A stretch of DNA of 64,000 bases from Deltaproteobacteria bacterium (GTDB lineage: Bacteria > Desulfobacterota > Desulfobacteria > Desulfobacterales > Desulfatirhabdiaceae). Of this stretch, positions 25,347 through 34,133 are shown one piece after another. The stretch is from the NCBI GenBank assembly GCA_016219185.1, contig JACRBZ010000086.1, forward strand, positions 62,001 to 126,000, in the 5' to 3' direction. Below the pieces are notes generated by a model. It worked only from the letters and a program-made list of their open reading frames with translations, was not told the origin of the DNA and did not search any database. The first letter of the stretch is position 1, and each line of letters begins with the position of its first letter. The translations under genes were made by a program, and so were the position numbers.

Positions 25347-28300
25347 TTACGATCGCGAGCTTTCACGAACAGCACGTGCGAAGGTGCGGCGCACCAGAAT
25401 GGCCATATACAACAAGCCCAATAGCCCGCAAGCCACTGTTCCGAAAATAACGATCGCCGTCGAACTGTAAAGACTGGTTGTATTGACGATCGCCGAGGCC
25501 GTGCTGTCGGCGATGATTTCCACCCGGTGCTTGCCGCTGGGGAGTCGGATGCTCCAATTGCCGGCATTTGAAACGGGCTGCGCATCGGCTTTCCGGCCGT
25601 CTATTTGAATATCGTGTGGTTCCCGGTTCAGAAGCGCTATGGTTCGTAGCGGGGAGTCGTAGGCAAATTCAAACCCCTGCTGCGTTGGCATGAGCGAATC
25701 CATGTCACCGGAAAAACGAAGCAAACGGATATCCAGAATAGACTTATCCATCAGTTGAAACTTGCGCTCAACCGGTGAAATCTGATGTTTTCCCGCCGGC
25801 ATGACAATGGCGGCTTCTCCCCAGCCGGGCCAGACCTGGCCATTCACCTGATAGTTCTGCCACGAACCGGGAGCATTCAGGATAATGGCTTCCTTCGATT
25901 CCACTGTCCAGGAATTCGACAGATTCTTCAGTATGGCATCGTGCGCCAGCACCCTGGAGAGGGCTTCGATATCCGGATAGGGCACGGTCCCCTCGCTGTA
26001 AACGGCAACCCTTCCGGAAGCCTGCCTTGCAGCGATTACGGTCTGGGCAAGCTCGATCCCCATTGCCGTCTGTGTGGGAGAATGCGACTTTTCAATATTA
26101 CGGTCGGGGACGACATTGATGTCGAACATCAGGCGTCTCCGGTCTTTGATCAGTTTGAGATAAGTCTCGGTAAATTTCTGATACCGGTCCGGGGCCTCCG
26201 CCCAGAAATGGGAGGGATCTTCAACCTGAAGCGTAAACGGATAGCGATCCATGAGTGAGAGAATCAGGCGCGAGTCCACGCCCGTATCCCTGTTGAGGGT
26301 TTTCGAATGCAGACTGTCAAGCATGGTCACAATGATTTCCATGTCCCGGGCTTTGGCAACCGGCGTGATTCTGTCCAGCAGGTCGCGATGCCACTCCATC
26401 ACCCGCTGGGCACGATAAGTCTCGAATTTTTTCAAAGCTGTCCGGTTGCGTTGCCAGTAATAGGGCGAATCCGGAGAAAAAAGCAGGATCGGATCAAAAT
26501 TATTCTGGGCAAGAAACGCGGACCGGGTTGTTGCCCCCATGGGCAGATAGGATTTGGGAGTTTCGGGTCCATTAACCGTATCATAATTCAGCTCGGCGAT
26601 ATTGACGCCATCCCACTCGTATTTATTCAGAAAATCGACCGCAAAATTAAAGACAGCCTCCCGGCATTCGGGAATATCCAGATCCATGTGATGTCGCCAT
26701 CCCACATGTCCGTCTTCACCCGTGGCTGTCCTGGCCCGCCACTCCGGGTGCTCCTCCCAGAATTTCATGCTCACATGCGGGAACTCGAACCATGCATAGA
26801 CCAGAATGCCGTTTCTGTGGCAGACATCGACAAGATGCTGGTAGTTATACGACCATTTCGGCCAGAACTGGTATGCGGCCGCATAGATGGCGCGGACCCC
26901 CATTCTGCTCCACTGCTCCGCGAGTTTATCCTCGGCCCCCTGACGCTTGGCAAGCGCGGGATCGAAATAGAGCTCGAGCTGTTTGCGCTGGGCAGGCAGG
27001 TTCAGCTTAAAGCCTTCGCGAAGGTAGTGGATAAAATAGGGATATCGCGTGAAACCGAGCTTGCTGATCGGATCGAACCGCGCGCCCAGATACAGGAAAC
27101 GGCCTTCCTGAAAGCCGCCCAGAACCGCCACGGGCATCTCACTATCCTCATCCCGGGCGTATACGGAAAGCGTATTCTGGACTGCGAAACGCGGCACGTT
27201 GGCCGGCGGATTCCAGACAGCCGTCTGAGTTCCGTAGAGCATCTCTTCCACATTCCGAACCTTGATCGTACGCTTCTGTCTTTGAACGCCCACACTTTGG
27301 CTCAGCGGACTGGGCCCATCCAGAACCAGCCTTCCGCCCTTTCGTACAAAAGCCTGTATCGACTCCACGGCTGCTGAAGACAGCCTTACCGCAACAGCCT
27401 GGGGCACAATAAGAATTGTGCCCTCAGGGACCGAATCCATCTCGAATGTCTTCCAGTCAACAGTACTTGTACGGAAGCCGTAGAGGGCAAGCGCACTGAC
27501 GTAGCTCGACTGATTGTTCCAGTCTTCCTTCTGAAGATTATCCTCCCAGAGAACCATGGCCTGAGGCTGTTCCAGAGGGGATGCCACAGCGGATTTCCCG
27601 CGTAGTTTTCTCTGGACCCACGATTTGAGCACCTCCCATTTGCCGGGAGAAGCCTGTTCCTTTTGTGCAAGAATCTCGTTGGCACCTTCCATCACCAGAA
27701 TGGCATTCGCCGGCACCACTCCGGGATCCGTGAGTACACCCCGGGGAGTTTTTTCCAAGTAGGATTCTCCGGAAATGCTGCCGTCCGCCTGCTGATAGAG
27801 TCGGTGAAGATACTTTGCATGGGGCGTCAGCTCAATGCTGTTCGTGGTTGTCTGCACCAGACGATCGTCCAGTTGAACGCGCAGGTTGTAATCTCGGATC
27901 GAACCAAAACGGTAGCCCAGTTTCTGAATGCCTTCAACCGATTGCTTCAGGTATTTGAGATCCAGGAAAGGGTGGAAGAAAAAAGATGCCATACCGTCAC
28001 GCACCACCCGCATGAGTTCGGCGTTTTTGATCAGCTCTTCCGGAGATGGATTATCCACTTCGATGAAGCCGATGCCTTCCGGGATGATGAATCGTCCGAA
28101 CCGATCCACGGTCGGGTAGGGGAAGTAATGCCCGGCTTCGGCGTGATTGATCGAAGAGACGCGCTCGTAGGAAGAGTTGAAGTATTTTCCGATTGTCCGA
28201 TACGTGTTCTCCGATGCAACGTAGTGCGGCGTTTCCCAGGTAACCGGATAAATGCCATTGGAAAAGCACTCTTCCAGCCCCGCGCGCAATTTCTGCTCGA

Positions 28301-29348
28301 CAACGACCTGAGAATCTCCTGAAGCGGGCTTACCGGACTGATCGTCCCAGAACTCGTAATCATCACCACTTCTGCCATGGTACTGGTGGGTCACCCCATG
28401 CATCACGATCGTTGCGCCGCGGGAAACCATATAGTGGATGGCACGGACAAACTGGGGCCGATCCGAAAGATAGATTTCTTCCTTGGCCTCGGGATCCTTG
28501 AAGATCGGAATCAGCGAGACCTGAAAAGGAATTTGTTTGCCGTACAGATAATCCGCAAGGGCGCGAAGATCATCGGGATCCGAGTCCACGGAGACATCCT
28601 CGATACGCACCAGGGCCTTGCGTTCTTCCGGGTGGTGAATACCGAAAAAATCGTGGAGAAGATCACAGAAGGCCAGATAGCGGTTGCCTTCCTCTGCATA
28701 GGAAAATGGTGAATCCGCGCAATACCAGAAGGATCCCGACCGAACCATGTAAGGCACGGAACTGCCATTCTTATGGACTGCCGTTGCCAGGATCTGAACC
28801 CTGGACGGATCAAGTATCTCCAGGGGAAGCAGCGAGGGCTCGCCTTTTATCAGCAATTGCCCCTTGTAGGAAACAGATTCAAAGCCGGTCAGAGGCGGGG
28901 AATCAACCATCTTGAAACCCAGATTAGCACTGAACTGCGGATCTTTGAAAAGTTCGTCCGCGTGATCGGCAATCCAGAATACCGGAAGACGGGTATTTCG
29001 AATATCGGCGAGTAAGACCTGCGGATAGCTCACCTGGCGCTCATCGACGCCCAGCACAATGATAAAACGGAACCGGTCAAGATCCCCGGACCTGTAATTT
29101 TCGATGGGCTGAAGCGTTCCCTTCAGCCCGAAATGGCCCAGCAGATCCAGGACATTGTTCCCATCGACCCATCCTGGCGGAATGGGACCCGGCAGGCTGT
29201 CATGAATGACCAGTACATCCGAAGACGGAATGGGCGGCGGCAAGGTCGGAACGGCTGGCGGCAAAGCAGGAACAGCGGAATAACATTCACCCATGGCCAG
29301 CAGGATGAAAAAACCAATCTGGAGCAGAAATCTGAATACCATATTCAT
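25347..29348 (-). CDS. Giant exported polysaccharide deacetylase-like / glycoside hydrolase-like fusion (PgaB-like layout)
   Basis: A 1333-residue protein with a signal peptide (about 1-24). Next comes a deacetylase-like region of DUF2334 type (about 240-480: VRIEDVSVDSDPDDL, then IVMHGVTHQYHG with the metal-type histidines). A glutamine-amidotransferase-like Rossmann segment follows (about 610-730), then a TIM-barrel hydrolase-like region (about 790-1150: ELYFDP, YAWFEFPHV, DLDIPECREAVF, WDGVNIAELNYD). The C-terminus has a beta domain and a membrane anchor near 1300-1325. PgaB likewise joins a deacetylase to a hydrolase, but at half this length. It probably trims and deacetylates the polymer made by the adjacent synthase. 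Confidence 0.8.
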   Translation of the reverse strand: MNMVFRFLLQIGFFILLAMGECYSAVPALPPAVPTLPPPIPSSDVLVIHDSLPGPIPPGWVDGNNVLDLLGHFGLKGTLQPIENYRSGDLDRFRFIIVLGVDERQVSYPQVLLADIRNTRLPVFWIADHADELFKDPQFSANLGFKMVDSPPLTGFESVSYKGQLLIKGEPSLLPLEILDPSRVQILATAVHKNGSSVPYMVRSGSFWYCADSPFSYAEEGNRYLAFCDLLHDFFGIHHPEERKALVRIEDVSVDSDPDDLRALADYLYGKQIPFQVSLIPIFKDPEAKEEIYLSDRPQFVRAIHYMVSRGATIVMHGVTHQYHGRSGDDYEFWDDQSGKPASGDSQVVVEQKLRAGLEECFSNGIYPVTWETPHYVASENTYRTIGKYFNSSYERVSSINHAEAGHYFPYPTVDRFGRFIIPEGIGFIEVDNPSPEELIKNAELMRVVRDGMASFFFHPFLDLKYLKQSVEGIQKLGYRFGSIRDYNLRVQLDDRLVQTTTNSIELTPHAKYLHRLYQQADGSISGESYLEKTPRGVLTDPGVVPANAILVMEGANEILAQKEQASPGKWEVLKSWVQRKLRGKSAVASPLEQPQAMVLWEDNLQKEDWNNQSSYVSALALYGFRTSTVDWKTFEMDSVPEGTILIVPQAVAVRLSSAAVESIQAFVRKGGRLVLDGPSPLSQSVGVQRQKRTIKVRNVEEMLYGTQTAVWNPPANVPRFAVQNTLSVYARDEDSEMPVAVLGGFQEGRFLYLGARFDPISKLGFTRYPYFIHYLREGFKLNLPAQRKQLELYFDPALAKRQGAEDKLAEQWSRMGVRAIYAAAYQFWPKWSYNYQHLVDVCHRNGILVYAWFEFPHVSMKFWEEHPEWRARTATGEDGHVGWRHHMDLDIPECREAVFNFAVDFLNKYEWDGVNIAELNYDTVNGPETPKSYLPMGATTRSAFLAQNNFDPILLFSPDSPYYWQRNRTALKKFETYRAQRVMEWHRDLLDRITPVAKARDMEIIVTMLDSLHSKTLNRDTGVDSRLILSLMDRYPFTLQVEDPSHFWAEAPDRYQKFTETYLKLIKDRRRLMFDINVVPDRNIEKSHSPTQTAMGIELAQTVIAARQASGRVAVYSEGTVPYPDIEALSRVLAHDAILKNLSNSWTVESKEAIILNAPGSWQNYQVNGQVWPGWGEAAIVMPAGKHQISPVERKFQLMDKSILDIRLLRFSGDMDSLMPTQQGFEFAYDSPLRTIALLNREPHDIQIDGRKADAQPVSNAGNWSIRLPSGKHRVEIIADSTASAIVNTTSLYSSTAIVIFGTVACGLLGLLYMAILVRRTFARAVRESSRS

Positions 29349-29385
29349 TCTTTATCGTTAGCGGAACATTCGTTAAACGGAATAA

Positions 29386-29418
29386 GGGTGTTACGGGATA
29401 AAAATACCCGTAGCACCC
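29386..29418 (-). other. Intra-operon hairpin between wecB and the fusion gene
   Basis: The arms GGGTGTTACGGG / CCCGTAGCACCC pair over 12 positions with one wobble and a 9-base A-rich loop. It sits in the 90-bp gap. On the minus strand the hairpin is followed by TTATTCCG, a weak T tract, so it could lower expression of the downstream genes or protect the mRNA. Confidence 0.5.
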
Positions 29419-29438
29419 GCCTCATTGTTTCTTATATA

Positions 29439-30689
29439 TTATTCTTTTTGCAAAGAACAGTCCAATGGAGAATCAGATAAAGCCGGCTCCCGAATGCTTT
29501 CGTCGTTCCAGGTACCGGTAAAGGGCTCCGGACCGGCTGCGCGGCCGGCAAGATATTCCAGAACCTGAAGAATCCGCTCACTGGACCGTCCATCCCCATA
29601 AGGGTTCGTGGCATGTGACATCTTTCGATAAGACTCCGGACTGCAAAGAAGGTTTGAAGCCTCCGCCACGATCCGGGTGGCATTTGTCCCAACCAGCCGG
29701 GCGGTTCCCGCCAGGATGCCTTCGGGTCTTTCCGTTGTGCTGCGCAGGACCAGAACGGGCTTGCCGAGTCCGGGCGCTTCTTCTTGAATACCTCCAGAAT
29801 CCGTCAAAACCAGATACGAATTCTTCATGAAGTGGATGGTTTCCAGATAGTCGATCGGATCCAGCAGTACAATCCGGTTCTGATCCCGCAGCCGGGGAAG
29901 CACCGTATCCCGGACCGCCGGACTTAGATGTACCGGAAAGACCACCAGAATATCCCTGAAAGTCTTGACCAGTTCAATCAACGCACTACAGATTTCTTCC
30001 TGGGGCTGACCCTGGTTTTCCCTGCGATGGGATGTGACGAACAGCATGCGCAGCTTTTCGGCTGCAACACGCTTAAGAACGGGATGATCGCATTTGCGGT
30101 TCCACCCCGCAACATCCTTTAATGCATCGATAACCGTATTGCCGGTCAGCCAGATGCGATCCCGGACGATTCCTTCGGCCAAGAGGTTCTGACACGCCTT
30201 TACCGTGGGCGCAAAATGCGCATCGGCAATGACCGAAGTCATTCGGCGGTTTATTTCCTCCGGAAAAGGATTGGTCTTGTCTTGCGTTCTCAGACCCGCT
30301 TCCACGTGGGCCACCGGGATTTTGTGATAAAATGCGGAAAGGGCGCCCATGAAGGTCGTGGTCGTATCGCCCTGAACCACCACAAAATCCGGTTTTTCTT
30401 TCGACAGAATGCCGTCCAGTCCGGAAATGGCGCTGGCCGTGATCTCCGCAAGGGTCTGCCGGGGACGAAGGATACTCAGGTCGTAATCCGGCTTAATGGA
30501 AAAAAGCTCCAGAACCTGATCCAGCATCTCGCGGTGCTGTGCCGTAACGATCGTGATCGGCTGAAACAGATCGGGTTTGTCGGCCATCCGCCGGATCAGC
30601 GGCGCAAGCTTGATCGCCTCGGGTCGGGTTCCGAAAATGACAGCCGTTTTAATAGGATCATTCATTTCCAATAGATTTTTTGACATCAT
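29439..30689 (-). CDS. wecB: UDP-N-acetylglucosamine 2-epimerase (non-hydrolysing)
   Basis: A 416-residue protein with the WecB signatures FGTRPEAIKLAPL, QGDTTTTFMGAL, HVEAGLRT, PEEINR, TSHRREN and DSGGIQEEAP. It interconverts UDP-GlcNAc and UDP-ManNAc in the cytoplasm. Its start overlaps the stop of the upstream glycosidase-like gene by 4 bp (ATGA), implying coupled translation; an internal ATG eight codons later is an alternative. Its place in the polymer operon suggests that ManNAc, or a sugar derived from it, is a building block. Confidence 0.93.
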   Translation of the reverse strand: MMSKNLLEMNDPIKTAVIFGTRPEAIKLAPLIRRMADKPDLFQPITIVTAQHREMLDQVLELFSIKPDYDLSILRPRQTLAEITASAISGLDGILSKEKPDFVVVQGDTTTTFMGALSAFYHKIPVAHVEAGLRTQDKTNPFPEEINRRMTSVIADAHFAPTVKACQNLLAEGIVRDRIWLTGNTVIDALKDVAGWNRKCDHPVLKRVAAEKLRMLFVTSHRRENQGQPQEEICSALIELVKTFRDILVVFPVHLSPAVRDTVLPRLRDQNRIVLLDPIDYLETIHFMKNSYLVLTDSGGIQEEAPGLGKPVLVLRSTTERPEGILAGTARLVGTNATRIVAEASNLLCSPESYRKMSHATNPYGDGRSSERILQVLEYLAGRAAGPEPFTGTWNDESIREPALSDSPLDCSLQKE

Positions 30690-32293
30690 CGGCCAATCGC
30701 TTTCAGCACGTCCTTGCGCCAGCCTGCACGTTCCTCTGAATCCAAACCCGGAACGTTGGACATAAGACGTGAAAGTTCATCGTTGACGGGAGATACCATT
30801 CCATCGGAATTCAGGACCGGAATGCCCGGACGCATGAGCGATTCATGACCCTTTGGAATCCAGCGGACGGGTATGAATGCAGCCAGGTCAAACAGGGCTG
30901 CATACCGGCTGCCAGCCTGGGCATTGCCCCGTGAAGACAGCGAATCAAAACAGGCATAGAGCGCAGGCGTTTCCGGAGAGATGGAACGCGATTCAATGTC
31001 CGTGAAGAGCTTGCTGAGGGCGCTGAAAGCCTTGGGTCGGATGGTCCCGCCGGCTGTCACGACTTTGCCGGGGTTTTGAGTGTATTTTTCATTGAATTTG
31101 TCTTTCAGAAACTCATAGACATAGGTTTTCGGCGTAAGCTTTCCGGCAACTGAGCCAAAAAACGCCAGTTCCACGGGATCCAGCGTCACATTGGGGGCTT
31201 CGTTCCCTCCCTCGAGAACAAAAACAGACTTTCCCATGTCCCTTGCGACCGCCAGAAAATTCACTGTGGCAAGAATGGATCGGTGTCCCATATCCGGATA
31301 ACCATTGTTTGTGTACAGCGACACGCCAAGCGCATCTGCCATGGCGATCCAGCCGGGCACATCAAAGGCGGCATGGCCGGGACGCCCCATGACGATTTTT
31401 TCCGCGAAATGGCCATTGAACTGGAGGATGAACGGGACATCGGCCCTTTTGCTGACCTCATGCCAGATCTTGCGACAGCGCATGTAACGTTCGATATACC
31501 AGTCGTTGAGCGAGCGGGCAAAGTCAAAATACGCCAGATCCGCTCTTTCAAAGCGACGATCTTTTTCACTCAACGGCAGGGGAATGGCATCGAAGGAAAC
31601 CCATTCTGTACCGTATTCACGGTTCAGCGAGGAAACATCATCATAATGCGCAGATAGCCAGCCATGCCACCATTTCTCCGCATATCGGGTATACTGGGTG
31701 ATCTCATAGGATCGGGATTCCTCCATGTATTCCAGGAAACCGCACCGCTCGGCGCTGAAGGGCTCGCTGAACGGCCCCAGGTTGATACCGATGAGATTCG
31801 GGAGTCCGCCGTAGTGTTCGGCGTAATATCGGGTCTCCTCCTCCATCCACTCCGCATAGCCGTCTTTTCCGACCGTGGCAAGAAAGAATTCGACTGTCGG
31901 CTTGCCGTTAGGCAGTCTGCCTGGCTCGTTCAGTATTCGGTTGTAAAGGTAGTAGGGACGGCTGCCGCTACGATCCGACAATTTCGCAGCATCGATACGG
32001 GTAAAGATAAGGCTCAGACCCCGGCGATTGATCTCTTTTATGATCGCATCCAGCGCGGCAAGAGAAACCGGGTCCTCCCACACGTGGGCCGGCGGCACGA
32101 GATTGATGACCCTGGCCCCAACCCGCTCGGCAATATCCACCAAAGCACATCCTTCGGACGCATTTTTGATGAAGTCAAAGTGAACAACAAAGCCCGGTTT
32201 GGGAGCTTCGGCCCATGCGCTCACTCCCGAAAGCAGCAGAAACGAACATAAAAAGGCAATCAGGAACCGGAATGTCATCGAATAGACAATCAT
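30686..32293 (-). CDS. Exported glycoside hydrolase-like protein (GH42/TIM-barrel type)
   Basis: A 535-residue protein with a signal peptide ending near SAWAEA. The barrel region holds AERVGARVINLVPP, YYAEHYGGLPNLIGINLGPFSEPF, LNREYGTEWVSF and VFVLEGGNEAP. The last could hold an acid/base Glu as in beta-galactosidase-like GH42 enzymes, but I cannot assign catalytic residues safely. The third of three consecutive ATG codons (32293) has AAGG at the best spacing; starts at 32299 or 32326 are possible. It is the first gene of the exopolysaccharide operon and probably processes the product in the periplasm. Confidence 0.7.
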   Translation of the reverse strand: MIVYSMTFRFLIAFLCSFLLLSGVSAWAEAPKPGFVVHFDFIKNASEGCALVDIAERVGARVINLVPPAHVWEDPVSLAALDAIIKEINRRGLSLIFTRIDAAKLSDRSGSRPYYLYNRILNEPGRLPNGKPTVEFFLATVGKDGYAEWMEEETRYYAEHYGGLPNLIGINLGPFSEPFSAERCGFLEYMEESRSYEITQYTRYAEKWWHGWLSAHYDDVSSLNREYGTEWVSFDAIPLPLSEKDRRFERADLAYFDFARSLNDWYIERYMRCRKIWHEVSKRADVPFILQFNGHFAEKIVMGRPGHAAFDVPGWIAMADALGVSLYTNNGYPDMGHRSILATVNFLAVARDMGKSVFVLEGGNEAPNVTLDPVELAFFGSVAGKLTPKTYVYEFLKDKFNEKYTQNPGKVVTAGGTIRPKAFSALSKLFTDIESRSISPETPALYACFDSLSSRGNAQAGSRYAALFDLAAFIPVRWIPKGHESLMRPGIPVLNSDGMVSPVNDELSRLMSNVPGLDSEERAGWRKDVLKAIGR

Positions 32294-32712
32294 CATCATC
32301 CTTATGAGGACAAGCTTATCAGCCAAGATTTTTTAAAACACGGGCCTGAGTATGGAACACGGAATAATCTATCCACATTCACTCCCCAGGCAAATGGCCA
32401 GAACCGTCAACGCCTGATCACCCTTACATCACGGTTAACCGGATATCGGCTTGAACGATTTTATTGAAATTTGGTATTTTAAAATCTGACATGGGAAATG
32501 TCAATCAAATGTCGCGATTCGGTTTCTGCACAAAAATGAATACGTTTGCATAACAAATTGCAAAGCGACCCTATAAACGAAATTTCATGAGACATTTTGA
32601 CAGGATTTTGATATTAATAGAGGTTACGTCCTTGGTTAACAAGAAAAATTTTACGGAAAGGCCATGTTGCGGATTGCCGGAAAACATCAATGATTGCGCA
32701 ATCGGATCTGTA
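32294..32712. other. Divergent intergenic region before the exopolysaccharide operon and the kinase gene
   Basis: No gene is supported. It should carry the promoter of the exopolysaccharide operon (minus) and of the kinase gene (plus). The stretch is A+T-rich with several TTG/TATAAA-like words, but I could not fix a single convincing promoter. If the kinase starts at 32587 instead of 32713 the region is correspondingly shorter. Confidence 0.4.
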
Positions 32713-34065
32713 ATGAAATCCATCGGAAAATATGAAATCCTGGGGCTCCTGGGCCGGGGCGGCATGGGCAAGATTTTTAAAGTCAGGCTTCCGGTTATCG
32801 GAAAAATCGCCGCGATGAAGCTTCTTGCTCCGAATCCGTTTCTGGTGGATATTCTGGGCATGGACCGGATCGAAGCGCTCTTTATTGCCGAAGCCGTCAC
32901 CATGGCAGGGCTGAGGCACCCTAATCTTTTGGAAATATGGGACTTTGACAAGGCAGACGGCAGATATTTCTATACCATGGACTATTACTGCAACAATCTG
33001 GGAGCCATGATGGGAGAATCCAGCCGGATCGAGCTGCCATCCCGCATCATGCCGACCGAAAGGGTCCTTCATTACATCCGCCAGACCCTTGAAGGACTGG
33101 CCTGCCTGCACCATGCCGGCATCGTCCATCGGGACATCAAACCCTTTAACATCCTGATAACCGACCAGGATGCCGTTAAAATCGGCGATTTCGGTCTGTC
33201 CAAACTTCGCGGAGAAGCTGCCGGCAGTCCGCGGAATCTGAAAATCGGCTCCCCGTTTTACGCACCCCCCGAGCAGGAAACAGATCCGGATCACGTGGGC
33301 TTCAGCGCCGATCTCTATGCCGTGGCCGTGATGTTGTATCGCATGCTGACCGGATCCCTTCCCCAGGCATCCCCGGCCCCTCCTGCCAGCCAGATCAATT
33401 CCGACACGGACGAAAACTGGGATCAATTCCTGCTAAAGGCAATGTCACCGAAACCGCGGGACCGGTTTAACTCGGCCGGACAGATGCTGAATGCACTGGA
33501 AAAGCTTGAGGCCGACTGGATGATCAGAAAAGAGCGGGCCTGCAACTTCTTGAACAACCAGCAGACAAAACCGATCGCAAACTCGGGGATGAACAGTTTC
33601 CGGCCGAGAAAAGAGCCCGTGCGGATTCGGCCCCGGGAGGCCAGAACCTTTTTTGGCCTGGATGATCTGTGGCGCCCCCGGCAATATATCACCAATCGAT
33701 TTCACTCTCTTGACGGCCACCGGGTTCTGGATCAATCCACCGGACTGACCTGGCAGCAGGCCGGATCCCCTTACCCGCTCACCTGGAAACAGGCCAAAGC
33801 CTATATCCGGAATCTGAATCGTGAGCAATCGGCCGGATCCGGTTCCTGGCGATTTCCCACGGTTGCAGAACTGATGTCCATCGTTACCCGTCCCTCCCGG
33901 GGATTGGATCTGTGCATGGAACCCGTTTTTGATCCTTCTCAGAAATGGCTGTGGAGCGCCGACAAGCGCTCGTTTATGGCAGCCTGGTATCTCAGCATGG
34001 ATCTGGGTTTTGTTTCCTGGCAGGACATGACCGGGTATTATTATGTAAAAGGCGTCCGCGGCTGA
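32713..34065 (+). CDS. Hanks-type Ser/Thr protein kinase fused to a DUF1566 domain
   Basis: A 450-residue protein. The kinase domain (about 1-275) has the glycine loop GRGGMGK, the Lys in AAMKLL, HRDIKPFN and DFGLS, so it should be active. A linker follows, then a C-terminal DUF1566/Lcl-type domain (about 335-450: GHRVLDQSTGLTWQQA, WRFPTVAELMSIV). DUF1566 is usually found on exported or ligand-binding proteins, but no membrane segment separates the two parts here. The start at 32713 fits the domain limits; an ATG at 32587 would add 42 residues of poor composition. ettA and a Cys-rich gene follow at 68 and 15 bp, probably as one operon. Confidence 0.88.
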   Translation: MKSIGKYEILGLLGRGGMGKIFKVRLPVIGKIAAMKLLAPNPFLVDILGMDRIEALFIAEAVTMAGLRHPNLLEIWDFDKADGRYFYTMDYYCNNLGAMMGESSRIELPSRIMPTERVLHYIRQTLEGLACLHHAGIVHRDIKPFNILITDQDAVKIGDFGLSKLRGEAAGSPRNLKIGSPFYAPPEQETDPDHVGFSADLYAVAVMLYRMLTGSLPQASPAPPASQINSDTDENWDQFLLKAMSPKPRDRFNSAGQMLNALEKLEADWMIRKERACNFLNNQQTKPIANSGMNSFRPRKEPVRIRPREARTFFGLDDLWRPRQYITNRFHSLDGHRVLDQSTGLTWQQAGSPYPLTWKQAKAYIRNLNREQSAGSGSWRFPTVAELMSIVTRPSRGLDLCMEPVFDPSQKWLWSADKRSFMAAWYLSMDLGFVSWQDMTGYYYVKGVRG

Positions 34066-34133
34066 TGGCCGTGTCTTTGCTTTACCATTTCATCTATTTT
34101 TTATAACCCATTTCCGGAAAGGAATCATTCATA

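Noticed and set aside
26307..27377. A 356-codon plus-strand frame inside the giant fusion gene
   Set aside because: It is antisense to a well-supported gene and contains no domain motif; long antisense frames are expected in G+C-rich coding DNA.
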